Origin: UBA5704 sp036380715
GTDB taxonomy: Bacteria; Acidobacteriota; Thermoanaerobaculia; Multivoradales; UBA5704
NCBI GenBank assembly: GCA_036380715.1
Contig: DASVEF010000343.1
Coordinates: 62,001-126,000, forward strand
Reading direction: 5' to 3'
DNA: 64,000 nt
Shown here: in pieces, positions 50,332-58,698 of the stretch
Layout: the number at the start of each line of letters is the position of its first letter
Position numbering within the stretch: the stretch's first letter is position 1
Position numbers and translations under genes: made by a program
Notes under the pieces: model-generated
Database searches by the model: none
What the model was told of the DNA's origin: nothing
Seen by the model: only the letters and a program-made list of their open reading frames with translations

Positions 50332-50544
50332 ACGGGCAGCGCTGCATCGACTCGATCAAGAATAAGCAGTGTCTCGTCCCTGGCTCCTCTGCAGAGCAGG
50401 GAGAAGTACATCTTCTCAGCGGGGATCAACGCGCGTTCTCGAAGAAATCTCAATCCAGAGAGGCTTTACAGGCGCGACCCCGTGCCTAGAGCGGGTACAT
50501 CCGGACTGCCAATGAGCGTTAGGGCTATGCCTTCTACAGAGGAC

Positions 50545-50570
50545 TTCTCCAAAAGGCTGTCACCTATTCC
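50545..50570. repeat. CTCCAAAAGGCTGTCACCTATT motif, copy 3
   Basis: TTCTCCAAAAGGCTGTCACC then TATTCC, the best-conserved of the three copies. It lies 210 bases downstream of the tyrosine transposase gene. Confidence 0.65.
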
Positions 50571-50642
50571 GCGGCGAAAACATCCGAAAAGATCATGGGA
50601 TTCTCCATCCCAGGATCTTAGCTCAATGGCGTCCGTGACAGG

Positions 50643-50672
50643 GAGAACCCCCGGTCGACGCCGGGGGTTCTC
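50643..50672 (-). terminator. Strong hairpin after the peroxidase gene
   Basis: A 12-13-bp GC-rich stem (GAGAACCCCCGG with CCGGGGGTTCTC) lies 14 bases past the minus-strand stop codon. No T run follows, so it may stabilise the 3' end or work with Rho rather than act alone. Confidence 0.55.
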
Positions 50673-50685
50673 ATCGAGAGAGTCA

Positions 50686-52806
50686 TCAGAACATCAGGTT
50701 TCCCGCACCCAGGGTGAACGTCAGGCCAGTACCGAACTTGGCTTTGGCCGCGTTGAGGTCGTTGAGAGCTCCCTGCATGAGGGACTTGCGGATTGGCGAC
50801 GAGGTCTCGAGGATCGCCTGGTTGTTCTTGGAGATGGCGCTGTTGAGCAGCGTTCTCACATCCGAGTGCAGGTTGCGGTCCGCCAGCACCTTGACGGCGT
50901 CCTTGGCCTCGGCGTTAGAGAGCTTGAGCAGCATGTTGACCGTGTCGCGCTTGCCTTGGGGGTCGCCACCACCTCCGGTGCAGTCCTCAGAGAAATCGAA
51001 GCAGCCGACGTCGTCGCTCTCCTCGAGGGTCAGAGCGTTGGTGTTGCGCTGGATCGAGATGGCGGCGTTGAAGGAGGCGTTGAGCACGCGCAGGAAGGCG
51101 CCGATATTCTGGATGTCCGTCTCCGACAACGGGATGGCAGCTCCATTGCCGGCGGGCGAGTTTTTGAACGCGTCGGTGGTGAAGAACCTCACCGAGTCTT
51201 CGATGGTGGCGAAGCTGTTGTTGTGGAAGAACGGCTCGGTGTCCGCCGCCTCGATCAGCGACGGCGTGTTGAAAGTGCCGTCGCCGAAGCAGTCGAGCGT
51301 GCCGTTGCCGTCGCAGTCGAAGTTGGGTACGACGGCCATGCCGAGGCCGCCGTCGCGCGGGTGGGGCTCGGTCACCTGGCTGGGATCGGGAGCCCGCTCG
51401 ACGCCGGTGTTGAAGTTGACGTTGGTGCCGTTGCCGACGTTGGCGCCGGCGTTGTTGTGGCAGCCGTTGCAGCGCGCCGTGGGATCCACAAATCGCAGCT
51501 TGCCCGCCTGGGCGCCGGCATTGGTGAGGGTCACATTGGCGAGGTTGAGCTCGTTGGTGCGGCCGCACGCCAGCATGAAGGCTTGCATGTTATCGAGCTG
51601 AGCGTCCGTCGGCAGAGTGAAGTCGGTGGGGCCGCGATTGAGGCTCTTGGTGAAGTGCTGCTTCACGGCGCCGTTCGGGAACAGGCGGAGTGCGCCGCTG
51701 CCGGGAGCGCCGTCGCCGCTCCAGCCGGTGCGCTGGACGGGCCCGCCGTCCGCCGGCGCGAGGATCGAACGGACCATAGACAGCGTGTGCGGCACGCCGC
51801 GCATGGTGAACTTCTGGGTCGGATTCTCGAAGCCGTCGACATTCTCGAGGATCTGGGCGTGGGTGCGCATCAGCCGCGGCCGCTCGAGGCCGGGAACGCC
51901 GCCGGCCTGCTCGGCGACGAAGAGCTTGTCGCTGGCGGGCAGCGTCGAGATGAAGGCGATGTCGAGCCCCAGATTGTTCTCCGCCCGATGGCAGGTGGCG
52001 CAGGTGCGGCCGTTGCCGCCGAAGAGGCCGCGGAAGAAGAGCTCCCCGCCGCTGCCCACCGCCTGGCTCACCAGCCCGTGATCGATGAGGATCTGGGTGG
52101 TGGAGGTAGCTTCCGCCGACCTGGGTATCAGCAGGGACAGCAGGGCGGCCGGACCGAACAGCTTGGCGTTCCTCTCGCGCTCCTTCTCCCTGGTTATGCG
52201 GGTCTGGGTGTAAAGGCGTTCGAAGAAGTCCCGCGAGCCGAGCAGGATGGCGTTTTCCGCCGGCGTCCGGCCGGAGCGCGAGACCACCACCAGATCGAGC
52301 TCGAAGTCGCGGAAGAACCGGGGTCCGAGATGGGCCGAGACCGTGGCGGCGCCGCCGGTCATCCGCAGGTGGCCGACACGGACCATGCGGTCGCCCGGCT
52401 GCGGCTGCACCGTCATGCCGGGCCCCTCCTGGTTGTCCACCAGCCACAGGTCGGCCGGCAGGCCGGTCTGGCCTCGGACTTCGGCGCGAATGTCGCCGTC
52501 GATCAGGTTGAGGTGCACCCGGCCGCGGGCCTGGCTGGGCTCCGTGGAGAGGGCATCCGTCCAGGCGACGGGTATGTCCACGTTGCGATCACCGCCACGG
52601 GCGAGGTAGCCCTTCTGCCAGCCGAGGTAGAGGATCTCGGGGCCGGCGTCCCGGGCGATGAGGGCGCGCAACGGATCCTTGGGTGTCGCGACGGCGGCAA
52701 TCTCTCCGGAGGGAGAGCTCGTCGTCAGCAGAAAGACAGGAGGGAGCCCCAGCACCAGGACAGCGCCGAGCACTACGGGAATGAATCTTCTGATTCGGGT
52801 TCTCAT
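50686..52806 (-). CDS. Di-haem cytochrome-c-peroxidase-like protein
   Basis: A 706-residue exported protein with an N-terminal membrane anchor or signal (residues 7-28). An extension of about 230 residues has no clear family. A di-haem peroxidase region follows: CATCH (Cys269, Cys272, His273) and CNGCH (Cys446, Cys449, His450). The segments FFRGLFGGNGRTCATCHRAE and FNTPSLIEAADTEPFFHNNS, with His residues, are typical of MauG/CcpA-like enzymes. Asp and Cys residues around VPNFDCDGNGTLDCFGDGTF could bind calcium. It should act in the periplasm, reducing peroxide or oxidising a substrate. The long N-terminal extension is unusual for the family. Confidence 0.85.
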   Translation of the reverse strand: MRTRIRRFIPVVLGAVLVLGLPPVFLLTTSSPSGEIAAVATPKDPLRALIARDAGPEILYLGWQKGYLARGGDRNVDIPVAWTDALSTEPSQARGRVHLNLIDGDIRAEVRGQTGLPADLWLVDNQEGPGMTVQPQPGDRMVRVGHLRMTGGAATVSAHLGPRFFRDFELDLVVVSRSGRTPAENAILLGSRDFFERLYTQTRITREKERERNAKLFGPAALLSLLIPRSAEATSTTQILIDHGLVSQAVGSGGELFFRGLFGGNGRTCATCHRAENNLGLDIAFISTLPASDKLFVAEQAGGVPGLERPRLMRTHAQILENVDGFENPTQKFTMRGVPHTLSMVRSILAPADGGPVQRTGWSGDGAPGSGALRLFPNGAVKQHFTKSLNRGPTDFTLPTDAQLDNMQAFMLACGRTNELNLANVTLTNAGAQAGKLRFVDPTARCNGCHNNAGANVGNGTNVNFNTGVERAPDPSQVTEPHPRDGGLGMAVVPNFDCDGNGTLDCFGDGTFNTPSLIEAADTEPFFHNNSFATIEDSVRFFTTDAFKNSPAGNGAAIPLSETDIQNIGAFLRVLNASFNAAISIQRNTNALTLEESDDVGCFDFSEDCTGGGGDPQGKRDTVNMLLKLSNAEAKDAVKVLADRNLHSDVRTLLNSAISKNNQAILETSSPIRKSLMQGALNDLNAAKAKFGTGLTFTLGAGNLMF

Positions 52807-53494
52807 TTACAAAGGCCTCCATCGAAGACAATCTCTAGGAAAGGATCGTGGCGACGATACAGGGGAGGCCTGTGGTCTCGGAGGGCTGCGGCAGCCAGGG
52901 AAGAGCGGCGGAGGCCGGGAACCGCAGCTCGTCCCGAGCCAGCCGCTCCAGGATTGAGGAGGCTGTCCGCCGTGGCGAGGTACTGCCTGGCGTGCCATGA
53001 CCATGATGATGGGAGAAGAGCAGTCTCGTTCGTTCCGAGCCGCCTGTGCTGGGAGCCCGCTTCTCCTACTTACTATGGTGTGCCGGGAGGAGGCCGCGTG
53101 ACAGGCGACGCAGATCAGCCCCAGGGTCGAGTCGAGAAAGGCTGCTAGACTTGCGCGCTCCTGGAGGGCCAGACCAGGAGCCTAGACCAGGAGCGACCCA
53201 GACCAGGAGCCAGCCTCTTCGTGGGGCCGAGGGGCCAGCCAGCCACCTGGAAAGAGATCTTGCAACCCCGCAAGATCTCTTTCCACTCATAACCCCTGAT
53301 CTTCCGGAGGTTTACTTCAAACCCGGGCTGACACCCCGCAAGATCTCTCTCCACTTTCAGGCTGCCACAAATCCGGCGTAAGAAGCGCCTCATTCGAACT
53401 CGATTGTCCCCGCTCCGCGCTCAGTTCGAACGCCCAACGTCGCTTGGCATAAGCGGCGGCGACAGCCATCCGCTTCATGCCGCAGCGAGTCGCG
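52807..53494. other. Non-coding region with the second palindromic module
   Basis: No gene is convincing in these 688 bases. The upstream 180 bases should hold the promoter of the peroxidase gene. At 53171-53210 there is a short array of AGACCAGGAGC units. This leads directly into the second large palindromic module. Confidence 0.6.
53210..53388. repeat. Large palindromic (REP-type) module, copy 2
   Basis: Nearly identical to 49149-49342, including the palindrome 53249-53263 with 53270-53284, the third half-palindrome and the shared right end (CACAAATCCGGCGTAAGAAG). It lacks an 11-base internal duplication (CTTCGTRGGGG type) present in copy 1. It is not accompanied by a transposase gene of its own. 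Confidence 0.85.
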
Positions 53495-54232
53495 TCAGAG
53501 GTCCTTGCAGATCTGAGGCAGCTTGAAATACGCCGGCGGCGGCGCGTTCTCGCCTTCGAGCGACACGCCGAAATGGTCGTAGAACTCGAAGGGACCGAGC
53601 TGCTTCAGGAGCAGCGACAGCTCGGGATACTTGTCGGCACGGCTACACAGCTTGACCGGGAGACCGATGCCCGGGACAGCGCCGGCCCAGCAGTCGGCCT
53701 CGAAGCCGCTCACCATCTCGGTGCCGACGTACACCATGTCGTTGCTCAGCCACCAGTCGCGGCTGAATATGTTGGGGAGAGGAGGCTCGTTCAGCGTGCA
53801 GTGCAGCTCGCCAGTCTGCTGATCGCGCTCGATGAAATACTCGCGATCGGGAGAGAGGCCGTCGCTCGGGTCCATGTCGTAGACGTTGAAGATCTCGATC
53901 TCGCGATCGATGAACGTCGCCACTTCGCGGTTGACGCCTGCCTCCATGTCAAAGGTGTAGCGGGCGACGAGCTGGAACGACGGAATCTCGGTGTGCCGGA
54001 ACCGGCCGGCCCCGCGGTAGCGCAGCGGGAAGTTCGGCAAGGGCTTGTCGGCCTGGACGGCCGCGCTCACGGCGTCTCCCTCACTCTCTCGAAGAGGTCC
54101 CATCCGAAGGGTACCGTTGCAGCTGACGGCATCCGCGATCTGGACGATGTCACCGTGCGCTCGCACGGAAACCCCCGGTAGTGAAACCACGAGTGCAAGT
54201 GCCACGAACCGTAATGACTGCTCTCTTCTCAT
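53495..54232 (-). CDS. Secreted protein, function unknown
   Basis: A 245-residue protein with a signal peptide ending near VRAHG (about residue 27) and a beta-rich mature domain with several Cys residues (AVSCNGTL, ELHCTLNEPP, EADCWAGAVP, KLCSRADKYP, PQICKDL). GGAGGTGG precedes ATG 54232. No family is recognised. Its length and disulfide pattern suggest a soluble extracytoplasmic binding protein. Confidence 0.72.
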   Translation of the reverse strand: MRREQSLRFVALALVVSLPGVSVRAHGDIVQIADAVSCNGTLRMGPLRESEGDAVSAAVQADKPLPNFPLRYRGAGRFRHTEIPSFQLVARYTFDMEAGVNREVATFIDREIEIFNVYDMDPSDGLSPDREYFIERDQQTGELHCTLNEPPLPNIFSRDWWLSNDMVYVGTEMVSGFEADCWAGAVPGIGLPVKLCSRADKYPELSLLLKQLGPFEFYDHFGVSLEGENAPPPAYFKLPQICKDL

Positions 54233-54358
54233 GTGTAGCCACCTCCATGGATAAGTATGGTCGAAATTCAAGATCTTCATCCCTGATCCTATCGTAAGTC
54301 GTCGCTCTTGCCGCGTATCCTTCTATCCCGCCATTCTTGGCACGGGACCTCCGAGGCG

Positions 54359-54453
54359 CATAACAACGAAGATCAAGGTGAGCGGCGGAACCGCGCCCTT
54401 GCGGCTTCCGTCCGCTCGACGGTGGAGTTGGCCGCTACACCACTTCGTTTGGA
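54359..54453 (-). other. attC-like imperfect hairpin downstream of the TIR-like gene
   Basis: On the minus strand this reads AACGAAG, then GGTGTAGCGGC, a central variable part, GCCGCTCACC, CTTCGTT and GTTATGC. The outer boxes pair over 7 bp. The inner boxes pair over 10 bp with one extrahelical T, and a further stem in the centre (54388-54410) has one bulge. GTTATGC resembles the cleaved R' box of integron attC sites; the opposite R'' box is poor. The site lies just past the stop of the TIR-like gene, as in a gene cassette. Confidence 0.45.
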
Positions 54454-54483
54454 ACTAAACACTGCTCGCCAGCCGACTGGAAC

Positions 54484-55887
54484 CTATTCGGCTACTGGTC
54501 GTGACCCTTGGCGCGCCAGAATACGGCGCCAAGTGTCTGCCACGTTTTTGGCCAACCTGACACGGTTTCTTGCACTGCTACGCCAATCCTCGTATTGACT
54601 ATATAGAAGCGCCACCTCCTCAGCGCTTAGAGTCTCGTCGAACTCTACCAGCGTCGCCGCAGCGTGAAAGTACTCCGCGATTAGACCTTCCTCAACATCT
54701 GCGGGAATGATATGGCCTGCCCGCTGCCAAGAGCTGCGGATAGAAACGGCGCTCCTAACCATCTCTCGCCAGTTCTCCGCGCCTCGTTGTTGCTCTACTC
54801 TCGCGAGATTGAAGAGAGCGTACCCCGTCCAAAGCCGGAGGTCCTGATCATCGTATAGGGCCGCCAGCTCTAGGCATTTAGCCAGAGCATCAGCCGCACG
54901 ATCCAGGAATTTGCGTCGGTGGGCTTTATCGACACCTGGTCGCTGCGCCAGCTTATCATAAGAAAGTCCCAAATAATCATAAGCCACGATCTTCGCCATG
55001 GGAGTGACAGTCTCTTCACCCAGAGTCTCAATGACGCCTTCTAGACCGAGAGCACAAGACTCGAGCGCAACGAAGTCCTTCAATTCTGGCGGGCGCCACC
55101 ATGCCATGTAATCGGTCACAAGCCTCAACAGCTGCTTGCAGGCACTTTGAATTTTATCACTAGAACGTATGTCCGCCAAACGTCTAGACCACCATTTTTG
55201 CTCAGGCTCAACCTGCAGGTAGGATTCAAAAACTACACGCTCAAGCAAGTAAGCTATCCTCTCGTCAGCATCATCCTCCAAACGATCAAACTCAGTTGCA
55301 AACGTGTTGAGAGTATTTGAATTTACAGGCGCAATGTTCGCATACGAAAGCCGCCCGTGAGGATCCCGCAGTAGTGGAGTCGTGGGTTCAAGGCCAAGGC
55401 GCTCCTCTATAATTTGACGAACGTGGTCATGCACCCCTTCGCGTGTCAAATCGTCGGCAATGTAAAGTCCCTGAATGTCACTTGGATATTCTAGGTTCCT
55501 CGGCCCAAAAAGCCGCACCCGCTGTTGGCCGAGGTAGCCGATCAGCAGGCCGAGCTCCAAAATCACGTTTTGCCGCGAGCGATCACGAAGCCGTGCCACC
55601 AATTCACTTGCCGAGAGTTCCTTTAAAGGAAGATTTGAAAGCTCAGTCCGTCCAAGCCCGAGGTCATCGGCTGTCATAAATACGATTGCTGCATCGAGTG
55701 AGTGGAATGTGGTTAAGAGGGCATCCAAGATAGTCGTATTTTCGCGACGCAACTCGATTGCTGTGAGAATACGCGGCCGTACGCGGTAGCCGCCCGCGGC
55801 GAGTGCCGCTATAGCTTCGAGAGCGGCCTCGCGCAGATCGGAACGATGCCCGTAAACAATTCCGATCTCACACTTAGGTTTAAGCAT
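54484..55887 (-). CDS. TIR-like predicted nucleotide-binding protein with helical C-terminal domain
   Basis: A 467-residue protein. Residues 1-150 fit the TIR-like nucleotide-binding domain used as an effector in some bacterial immune systems: DAAIVFMTADDLGLGRTEL, RSRQNVILELGLLIGYLGQQ with Glu111 as the likely catalytic acid, and YPSDIQGLYIADD. Residues 190-460 are all-helical and TPR-like, suited to sensing or oligomerisation. The gene is noticeably richer in A and T than its neighbours and sits beside an integrase remnant, so transfer is likely. A probable role is NAD+ cleavage or nucleotide sensing during phage attack; the trigger is unknown. Confidence 0.8.
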   Translation of the reverse strand: MLKPKCEIGIVYGHRSDLREAALEAIAALAAGGYRVRPRILTAIELRRENTTILDALLTTFHSLDAAIVFMTADDLGLGRTELSNLPLKELSASELVARLRDRSRQNVILELGLLIGYLGQQRVRLFGPRNLEYPSDIQGLYIADDLTREGVHDHVRQIIEERLGLEPTTPLLRDPHGRLSYANIAPVNSNTLNTFATEFDRLEDDADERIAYLLERVVFESYLQVEPEQKWWSRRLADIRSSDKIQSACKQLLRLVTDYMAWWRPPELKDFVALESCALGLEGVIETLGEETVTPMAKIVAYDYLGLSYDKLAQRPGVDKAHRRKFLDRAADALAKCLELAALYDDQDLRLWTGYALFNLARVEQQRGAENWREMVRSAVSIRSSWQRAGHIIPADVEEGLIAEYFHAAATLVEFDETLSAEEVALLYSQYEDWRSSARNRVRLAKNVADTWRRILARQGSRPVAE

Positions 55888-55965
55888 TGTGAGATTCCGT
55901 TACAGAAGGCTGCGCTACCACAGAACGAATCCCTATGCCATAACCGTTAATGGTCGGCCAACGTC

Positions 55966-56487
55966 TTAGGGCTTCAGCGGGGCCGTTAGGCATCCGCTGG
56001 AAGCTCCGTGTTGGGCGTCGGCCTCACTGTCACACCTTCTGTCCCACGAGCGGTACCTCCATGGGACCACATTCTCAAGATACGTTAGTCGAGGCGCCGG
56101 CATCCCGTTCTGACCATCCGCGAGGCCCAGGATTGCACTGAGTTTCCGGGAATAGGTCGGCTGCAGTGCCTCAGGAATGAACACCCAGGGACGAGCAGGC
56201 CACTCGGGCGGTATCGCGCAATCTCGGCGGATGGCGTCTCGAAGTGCCGACCAGTTCTCTGCCCACGCCTGCAAACGCTGCATCAGCGCCTGCAGGCTGT
56301 TTGAGTAGGTGATCTCGCATAGGTAGACGGCTCTCTCCCTGAAGTTCACCGCGAGAGCATCACAGTACCAACTCTTGCCACGCGGCTGTGTGTCCCCAGG
56401 CTGCAAGGAGAGATAGCACTCCGTGTTAACGAACACCGCGCGATCGGCGCGGAGGTACTCTGTGACGACTCCTTGGAAGTAGTCCAT
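55966..56487 (-). CDS. Uncharacterised protein next to the TIR-like gene
   Basis: A 173-residue protein with no signal peptide. The segment SWYCDALAVNFRERAVYLCE followed by ITYS has an Asp and a Glu spaced as in a PD-(D/E)xK-like core, but Lys is replaced by Thr, so nuclease activity is doubtful. PWVFIPEALQ and LTYLENVVPWRYRSW are other conserved-looking parts. It precedes the TIR-like gene on the same strand with a 78-base gap, so the two may form one cassette or system. I cannot assign a function. Confidence 0.65.
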   Translation of the reverse strand: MDYFQGVVTEYLRADRAVFVNTECYLSLQPGDTQPRGKSWYCDALAVNFRERAVYLCEITYSNSLQALMQRLQAWAENWSALRDAIRRDCAIPPEWPARPWVFIPEALQPTYSRKLSAILGLADGQNGMPAPRLTYLENVVPWRYRSWDRRCDSEADAQHGASSGCLTAPLKP

Positions 56488-57082
56488 GTGATGCAGCTCT
56501 ATCTCTGGTCAAGACGCCCCACCTCTGTCTTACCTTCTCCGTCTCACCCTCCCCAAACGCTATCTCACTACAGTCTCGGTACTTACGACAATCGTATGCC
56601 CATTTCCGGCTTCGCGTCAATACGCCGACTTGTCGTCTTATCCCGAGTGTTGTGGACGCTTATCCGACACCGGGCTGTCGCTATGGCAGCCTGCAGCAGT
56701 CGGAGGTGTTGGCGCGCTGCCTTGGCGCCTGGATCCTGTCGGATAAGCAGCCGGGCTCATAGGTCGTAGCCGCCCATCAGCAGGTGGGTGGCGAAGGAGT
56801 GACGGAGCGTGTGGACGGTCGCCTGCTTGCTGAGCCTGGCCTTTTTCACCGCCTCTTGGAAGGTCCTCTGGATACCCCTCTCGTGGAGGGATGCCGACGG
56901 TAGATTCCCTCGCGCGGATCTCGCGACCGGACCGGAGCAGGAAAGACGTACTGCCCGGACCGAGGAGCGGACCGAGGTGCCAGCCTTTTCGTGAGCGGGC
57001 GGGCAGCCCTTTGAGAGCTGGGTTCGAGTTGACTTCAGCTCTCGTGTCCCTCCAAAATGGAGGCAGTATGGAGGAGTAAGCC
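56488..57082. other. Non-coding region with integrase remnant and long inverted repeat
   Basis: Between the accessory pair and the FitAB-like pair I see no intact gene. It holds a 12-bp perfect inverted repeat (GCTTATCCGACA, 56658-56669 with 56737-56748) around a 67-base interval that itself has imperfect complementarity, and the integrase remnant that begins nine bases beyond it. Confidence 0.6.
56757..56892 (-). pseudogene. Remnant of an integron-type tyrosine recombinase
   Basis: The minus strand reads SLHERGIQRTFQEAVKKARL, SKQATVHTLRHSFATHLLMG and GYDL before a stop. HTLRHSFATHLL is the box II His-x-x-Arg motif of tyrosine recombinases, and the Leu-His-Glu-x-x-Ile-Gln-Arg lead-in is typical of IntI-like enzymes. 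The part with the catalytic Tyr (after GYDI normally) is missing, and upstream sequence is out of frame. It is a decayed fragment, not a working enzyme. Confidence 0.8.
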
Positions 57083-57316
57083 GTGGCGACGCTCAACATC
57101 AAGAACTTCCCGGACGCTCTTTACGAGCGGCTTCAGGAACGCGCCGAGCGCGAGCACCGCTCCCTCGCTCAGCAGGTCATTCATCTTCTGGAAGAGTCGG
57201 CCGGCAAGCCAAGGCTCCACTCGATCCTTGAGCTCCGCGGCCTCGGCAAGGAGCTCTGGAAAGACGTCGATCCTGTGGAGCATGTGCGGGCGGAGCGCGA
57301 CTCTTGGGACTCCTGA
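57083..57316 (+). CDS. FitA-like antitoxin
   Basis: A 77-residue protein with an RHH fold at the start (MATLNIKNFPDALYERLQER) and HRSLAQQVIHLLEESAG, followed by a flexible acidic C terminus that would neutralise the toxin. The PIN-domain gene begins 13 bases before its stop codon. This order and spacing match VapBC/FitAB pairs. GGAGGAG precedes the ATG. Confidence 0.85.
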   Translation: MATLNIKNFPDALYERLQERAEREHRSLAQQVIHLLEESAGKPRLHSILELRGLGKELWKDVDPVEHVRAERDSWDS

Positions 57317-57755
57317 GCGATCTCGGAAGCGGTCCCGTCGCTCTCGACACCTCGATTTTCATCTACTTCATCGAAGAGCATCCCCTCTACCTGCCGCTGG
57401 TCGAACCTCTTTTCGAGGCGATGGACGCGGGCAGGCTCGAAGCGGTGACATCGAGCCTCACGCTTCTCGAGGTGTTCGTGATTCCGTTCCGGTTTGCCAA
57501 TGCGGCCCTCGTCGACCGCTATGAGGCCCTCCTGACCAAGAGCCGTGGCCTTCGGCTAATCGATCTCGACCGGGATTTCCTGCGCTCCGTCGCCCAGGTC
57601 CGGGCTGCCACGCGCGCCAAGACTCCGGATGCGATGCAGTTGGCCGCCGCGATGGCGGCGGGTTGCCCGGTCTTGCTGACCAACGATGACCGGATCCCGG
57701 CCGTGGCGGGCCTGCGATTCTCCAACTTGAGGACTACCTGCCCCAGGACTCCTGA
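57304..57755 (+). CDS. PIN-domain toxin with a C-terminal frameshift
   Basis: A PIN RNase of about 150 residues. The acidic residues are in VALDTSIFIYFIEEHP (Asp), SLTLLEVFV (Glu), AKTPDAMQLAAA (Asp) and LLTNDDRIP (Asp). Near the end the frame reads FSNLRTTCPRT, but one extra G at about 57730 would give FSNLEDYLPQDS and a stop at 57753-57755, the usual end of the family. Without it the frame runs on to 57915. The start is TTG at 57304, overlapping the antitoxin. It should cut RNA when freed from the antitoxin; the altered tail may or may not inactivate it. Confidence 0.82.
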
Positions 57756-57791
57756 GCGCCGGTCGGCGATGCTCTCAGGACGCGCCGGGGC

Positions 57792-58208
57792 TCACTCGTC
57801 CGCGCCGGTCTCCTCGGCTTGCGGCGCCTCGTCGGCGGCCTTTTCGTTCACGGCGTCCACGACCTTGTCCGCTTCGAGCAGGGTGCGCACGTGCTCGCGG
57901 GGCTTGAAGCCGTAGCGGATCAGGGCGAGGTTGTCGTAGCCGTAGTGGCCGCGCAGGCTCGCTCCCAGCCGGCCGCGGATGCGGTCGGCGTGCTTGGTGA
58001 GGGTGCGGACCTTGAAGGTGATCTCCCGCAGCGCGACGAGGGCCTGGGTCTGCTGGCTCCTCAGGATGTCGACTTCCTGGGCGGTCCGCTCCAGCTCTTC
58101 CAGATCTCCCTGGACATGGGTGAGATGGCCGAGCTCTTTCCGGCCGTTGTCGACCAGAAGCCTCCAGCCTTGGATTTTGACGGGTAGCGAGCGGCTGTTC
58201 TTCGCCAT
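57792..58208 (-). CDS. Small cytosolic helical protein, function unknown
   Basis: A 138-residue protein that starts MAKNSRSLPVKIQGWRLLVD and has a long predicted coiled coil (LEELERTAQEVDILRSQQTQ), then a compact segment (GRLGASLRGHYGYDNLALIR) with YGFKPREH and an acidic tail. It is likely a conserved helical protein; I do not recognise it. A 21-bp tandem array lies upstream of it. Confidence 0.65.
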   Translation of the reverse strand: MAKNSRSLPVKIQGWRLLVDNGRKELGHLTHVQGDLEELERTAQEVDILRSQQTQALVALREITFKVRTLTKHADRIRGRLGASLRGHYGYDNLALIRYGFKPREHVRTLLEADKVVDAVNEKAADEAPQAEETGADE

Positions 58209-58347
58209 GGGCAGTTTTTCTCCTTTTTCCGTCCCGGAAGGCTGGGAAACCCGTTTTCAGGGCCTTCCAGGCGCAAAAATTCCGATCCGGCCCTTTTTGA
58301 AGGGCTCCCGACGGGTTTTACGGCCAAATTTCGGGGGATTCTAGCAG

Positions 58348-58546
58348 CACAGGCGCTGAGTGTGCGAGCGCAGGCGCTGTGCTCCGAGCGCAGCGGCTGA
58401 GTGTGCGAGCGCAAGCGCTGTGCATCGGAGCGCAGGTGCTGAGTATCCGAGCACAAGCGCTGTGCATCCGAGCGCAGGCGCTGTGCATCGGAGCGCAGCG
58501 GCTGTGCATCCGAGCACGGCGGCTGTGCATCGGAGCGCCGGGGCTG
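58348..58546. repeat. Tandem array of about nine 20-21-bp units
   Basis: Units close to CAGGCGCTGTGCATCGGAGC repeat with few changes. The repeat stays open in several frames, giving seven-residue repeats such as MHSACAR on the minus strand. No start or codon pattern supports a real protein. The rest of 58209-58698 holds no gene. Confidence 0.8.
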
Positions 58547-58698
58547 CGCGGGGCTCGAAGAGGAGGTTTTCACCTCGTTTTCGCCCCCGGCAGCTCCGCG
58601 AAGGCGGCGTGCCCTCCGCCTCCCGTCCAAACCTGCCCCTACGCGAGGAGCGGGCCTGGGAACGTGTTGTAACCCCCCATCCTTAGGGGGGGCGCATC

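Larger units (their letters stand above)
50332..50685. other. Non-coding region between the transposase and the peroxidase gene
   Basis: No gene is seen. It holds the third copy of the CTCCAAAAGGCTGTCACCTATT motif (50545-50570), a tRNA-like fragment (GGATCTTAGCTCAATGGCG) that does not extend into a tRNA, and the hairpin at 50643-50672. Confidence 0.55.

Noticed and set aside
50600..50640. tRNA-like sequence GGATCTTAGCTCAATGG
   Set aside because: It resembles a D-arm only. No acceptor, anticodon or T arms follow, so it is not a tRNA gene.
53145..53393. Minus-strand frames over the palindromic module (also near 49.2 kb)
   Set aside because: They exist because the module is repeated. They start in different places and have no family features.
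58348..58546. CRISPR array
   Set aside because: The units are contiguous 20-21-bp degenerate repeats with no unique spacers, and there are no cas genes.
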